Shown: in pieces, positions 61,168 to 64,000 of the stretch
Layout: each line of letters begins with the position of its first letter
How positions within the stretch are numbered: the first letter of the stretch is position 1
Made by a program: the position numbers and the translations under genes
Notes under the pieces: generated by a model
Told to the model about the DNA's origin: nothing
The model's input: the letters and a program-made list of their open reading frames with translations, nothing else
Database searches by the model: none
NCBI GenBank assembly: GCA_038030265.1
Contig: CM075940.1
Coordinates: 8,556,001-8,620,000 of the forward strand
Length of the DNA stretch: 64,000 bases
DNA from: Corythucha ciliata
Lineage: Eukaryota > Arthropoda > Insecta > Hemiptera > Tingidae
Reading direction: 5' to 3'

Positions 61168-61806
61168 GTAAGATTGTTCCGGCGTGTCTCATGAGAGTCA
61201 TGAGTCATGGCAGGCCACGTTGCCGCCAACTCCCCTCCTCCTCGGAAGCTGTGCACTAATTACCATCCGTTCCTTAAAACGACCCTTTTTCTCAGAGGGG
61301 GGGGGGTGATTAACAGTTAATTCCGCCACAAAAACGTATCTTTTCAACAGTTAGTTGCTTTGGTTTGAACGAAAACAAGCCGCTAACTGTTGATTGCACT
61401 CATTTGCTGTCCTTAGACTTGAAGAAAAACGGGGGAAAAGTTCCTGGAACTGATAAAATTAGGCTCCAAACGGCTAGATTGTACGAGGTCTCAAGACGAC
61501 GAGTGCTCAATTTAACGAAATAATTTTCCCTGAGAAGCGAGTTTTCGACTAATATTTACATCACTTTGAAGGAATGCCTCACATTTGGTTTCGTGACTTT
61601 TTGACGCTCAGGGTGAAGTAGTGCGCAACTACTGTTGAGGATTGGCCACTCCATGTATCAACTAAACTTCTGGAAGCGCCTTAATTTATTGTCGAGTTTA
61701 CTGTGTTTAATTTACGGGATTTTCCTAGTTCTTGGTGTGTGAAGAACACTTCCACTCACGCTGCGAGTTGAAAAGGGTTTAGGGACAGTAATTTTATTTG
61801 TGAAGG

Positions 61807-62856
61807 ATGGCTGGCTATTCTGGCCTTAATGAGGACATAATCGGCTTCAGCCCACGAAGTAATTTTCACTCTAGTGTGGTTTGTTTTGGGACTTGGGACA
61901 CAAGTAATTTTATTATTATTATTTTAGGCTCCGACTCCGATCCATCGCTCGCACAGAGGGGTGGGTGGTGGAGGAGAAAAAAAGGCAAAAAATCGCCCGA
62001 GAAAACAGCAGCACGTCACCCTCAACACTCGGGTCAATGCCATCACGGCTCCAGGGGACGAGGCGTTCCATGGGTTGAGCGAGGACGTGGAATCGGTCGT
62101 GGCGGACCGGGACGTGGACGCGTTCAAGTTGGACCTCCGCAAGGACACGGACGGGGCGGGCCCTGGCCGACAAGAGTCGCTCGTACTCAATCAGTCCACG
62201 GTCAATCGAGTGGAGGAGGGCTGGGACGGGGCAATCCTCCCGGTTGCGTTCGCAGTGAGCCTGGGCGAGGTCGCAATAATAATGGACGTGGTCGCGGTCG
62301 GGGTGAGTCGGAGCGAGGAAGCGGTCGGAATGAGCCCGAGCGAGGAAGCGGTCGGAGTGAGCCCGAGCGAGGAAGCGGTCGGAACGAACCCGTTGGTCGT
62401 GGTCGGCACGATCCTGGGAATGATCACTCTGGAGTAGAGGCAGGGAGCGTTCATTATGAACCTGGACAACGTGTTGATAGTTGGGAGGCGCTTCATTCAC
62501 CGCCTGTCGTCCCTGAAAAGAAGGAAGGTAACCTGCTGGCCGATATCATGGCAAAACTTGACATTGCTGAATCTAGAAAACAGCAAATACCCGAAAAAGG
62601 TTAGTAAACAAAAATTCATAAGCTTATAAACGTGAAATTCGTCATCAAATTGTACCCTGAAAAACAGAATTACCAAAGGGAAGTACATCAATGACCGAAG
62701 GTATCCGCCGGCCCCCAGCTCGTAGCCACAGATATCTATCCCGGGACCCTCAAGCTGCTAAACAGCACAATCTTCGATCCACAGTGTCATCTGCCTCGGT
62801 TCCCGTCAGTTTTCCCGCAGCTTACGGTGGTGCCAGAAGTAAAACTAATGTACCAG
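61807..62856 (+). CDS. 5' exons of a gene for an Arg/Gly-rich protein (partial)
   Basis: Proposed exons are 61807-61858, 61928-62599 and 62668-62856; all junctions are phase 1 with GT/AG ends and introns of 69 and 68 bp, the size of the short UGDH introns. The first intron is a multiple of three without a stop, so retention would also be open. The start ATG has A at -3 and G at +4. The encoded N-terminal part has many RG and GRG sites and a nine-residue repeat (ERGSGRNEP, ERGSGRSEP, ERGSGRNEP), typical of RGG-box RNA-binding proteins and of methylated PIWI N-termini. It continues into a charged, possibly helical stretch (LLADIMAKLDIAESRKQQ). No catalytic or folded domain is within the window and the gene runs past 62856. 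PIWI/Argonaute is only a guess. Confidence 0.6.
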
Positions 62857-63285
62857 GTAAGACCACACTCCAACTCTGTGGGAGCTTCCCACCCAGCTAA
62901 AGGGCGCACTCCTGCGGTCCAATAAGGAGGCTTTGTGCTCGTTTTTAGAATTTTTTATTGGTGCACCCCCCCCCCCACCGAATACGCTATCAAAAAAGCA
63001 AGGGTGACGACTTGATGAGGCTCTCGAATTCGAACTATGGTCCCGGTCGTCCATTTAGCGTCATGTCCGTCTAATTGAGCAAACGTGCCAATTATAAAGA
63101 CTTGAAACCACATGCATACACCTAGCCCCCCCCCCTCCGCCACTTCCAAAACAGTCTCGACGCAAAGACCACAGAGTTGGTCAACCACCGCCCAAAACTG
63201 CCGGAATGTGATTTCCTAATTTTAAATGTTGGTAATGCTCGGGAAATGCTCAATTTGCAGAATGTAACTGGTTCCTGTCTAAAAC
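62857..63285. other. Intron or intergenic DNA after the RG-rich exons
   Basis: It begins with the donor GTAAGACC and contains two C runs (near 62967 and 63126). No further exon was recognised, so the intron probably continues past the window. Confidence 0.4.
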
Positions 63286-63289
63286 ACTT

Positions 63290-64000
63290 CCTTAAAGGGG
63301 CGTCAGCGCCTCTTTAAAGGCTGCAAAATTAAGCGGTTCGATTTCAGAGTGGGCTAGTGAGGTCCACCGACGTCGAGGCCCTTCCAGCTAATTGTTAGAC
63401 TTCTGGGGGTGGCCTGTTAGCGGGAAAATTCGTGTGGGCTCTGATATCGGGTCAATGCGGTCAAAACCACCGGAATCACGGGGAGAACAGCCTTCAAAGG
63501 CTCATCTTATCGAAAATTTGTTTCGATTCTCGGATTTTCCAGGATGCGCAGTTTTATAAAATTTTCAGTTTTCGCAATTTTTGCAAAAATCGTAAAGGAT
63601 TGAGAGGGTGATTTCGGGGAATTCTTGAGCCATTTATTCAAATTGTTCAGGTTATGAGTCCCTTGGGCAAGGCTCAATTGCGCAAATGAGGCTGGTGTCT
63701 GCCGAAACGCACCTAAAGTGTCCCTTCAAAGAGGAACAAGAATGAGCGATTCGCGATGTCATTGGTTTCGGCCGGTTTTATTCGACTTCAGGAGTGGGCC
63801 AGCGAGATCCGCTCACCTCGAGGACCTTCCTATAGAGTTCAGGGCTGTCCGGGCGGCGGACGCGTTTGCGGGAGAATTCGTGTGGCCTTGAAAACGGGCC
63901 GAAAACATCTAGAATCACGGCTCACCTGATTTAAAAGCTATTTCGATTTCGGGCTCCCCGTGTCGTAAAACTTGGGGATAAGCGCATTGCGTCCAATTTT
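63290..64000. repeat. Dispersed repeat D, two tandem copies
   Basis: GAGTGGGCTAGTGAGGTCC at 63347 and GAGTGGGCCAGCGAGATCC at 63793 are 446 bp apart. Other landmarks (AATTCGTGTGG, GGGCCGAAAAC or similar, AATCACGG) keep the same order in both. The second copy runs to the window edge. Confidence 0.75.

Noticed and set aside
61919..62500. Open frames of 193 codons (minus) and 158 codons (plus, second frame) over the RG-rich exon
   Set aside because: The GC-rich repeated coding sequence removes stops from the other frames. Only the frame with RG repeats has matching splice phases.

Overview
The window is a piece of a metazoan nuclear genome. It holds a nine-exon spliced gene with consensus GT/AG introns, a single-exon forkhead gene, retroelement and DNA-transposon remains, and very little coding sequence (about 4-5 percent). 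The forkhead protein belongs to the FoxB class and its forkhead domain looks most like the ecdysozoan fd4/fd5 and LIN-31 type. I therefore infer an arthropod or other ecdysozoan invertebrate, but I cannot name the species.

Layout. 1-4060: small foldbacks, a ~31-bp degenerate array and featureless DNA. 4060-14130: long degenerate tandem arrays with a ~30-bp period, a 17-bp minisatellite, and two array copies in inverted orientation around a 4.2-kb spacer. 14200-22150: a possible exon, foldback elements, a dispersed repeat, another array and a decayed non-LTR reverse transcriptase. 22150-25360: no recognisable gene. 25600-31200: an array-bearing transposon, a further array with a 522-bp tandem duplication, and a ~440-bp repeat. 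32688-33413: the FoxB gene (minus strand). 34766-48470: a second array-bearing transposon, several arrays, a tRNA-like sequence and a broken C2H2 zinc-finger gene. 49030-60308: UDP-glucose 6-dehydrogenase (plus strand), 479 residues after splicing, with introns of 59 bp to 5.2 kb that carry transposons. 61807-62856: the 5' part of a gene for an Arg/Gly-rich protein that runs off to the right.

The main finding concerns the arrays that fill roughly a third of the window. At least three of them lie inside complete mobile elements that have short inverted termini of the type CAGGGGCGTAG and exact 8-bp target-site duplications (CACAGGGA, ATTCTTCC, GGCATAGT). They are hAT-like in form, and they have G or C homopolymers just inside their ends. 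The arrays fall into several sequence families, but all have a unit of about 30-31 bp and most contain a GCGAAATT or TTCGCGG core. This suggests a group of non-autonomous transposons that spread satellite-like arrays, which accounts for most of the DNA that the genes do not explain.

The genes are not obviously linked in function: a housekeeping sugar-nucleotide enzyme, a developmental transcription factor and a probable RNA-binding protein. No operon logic applies.
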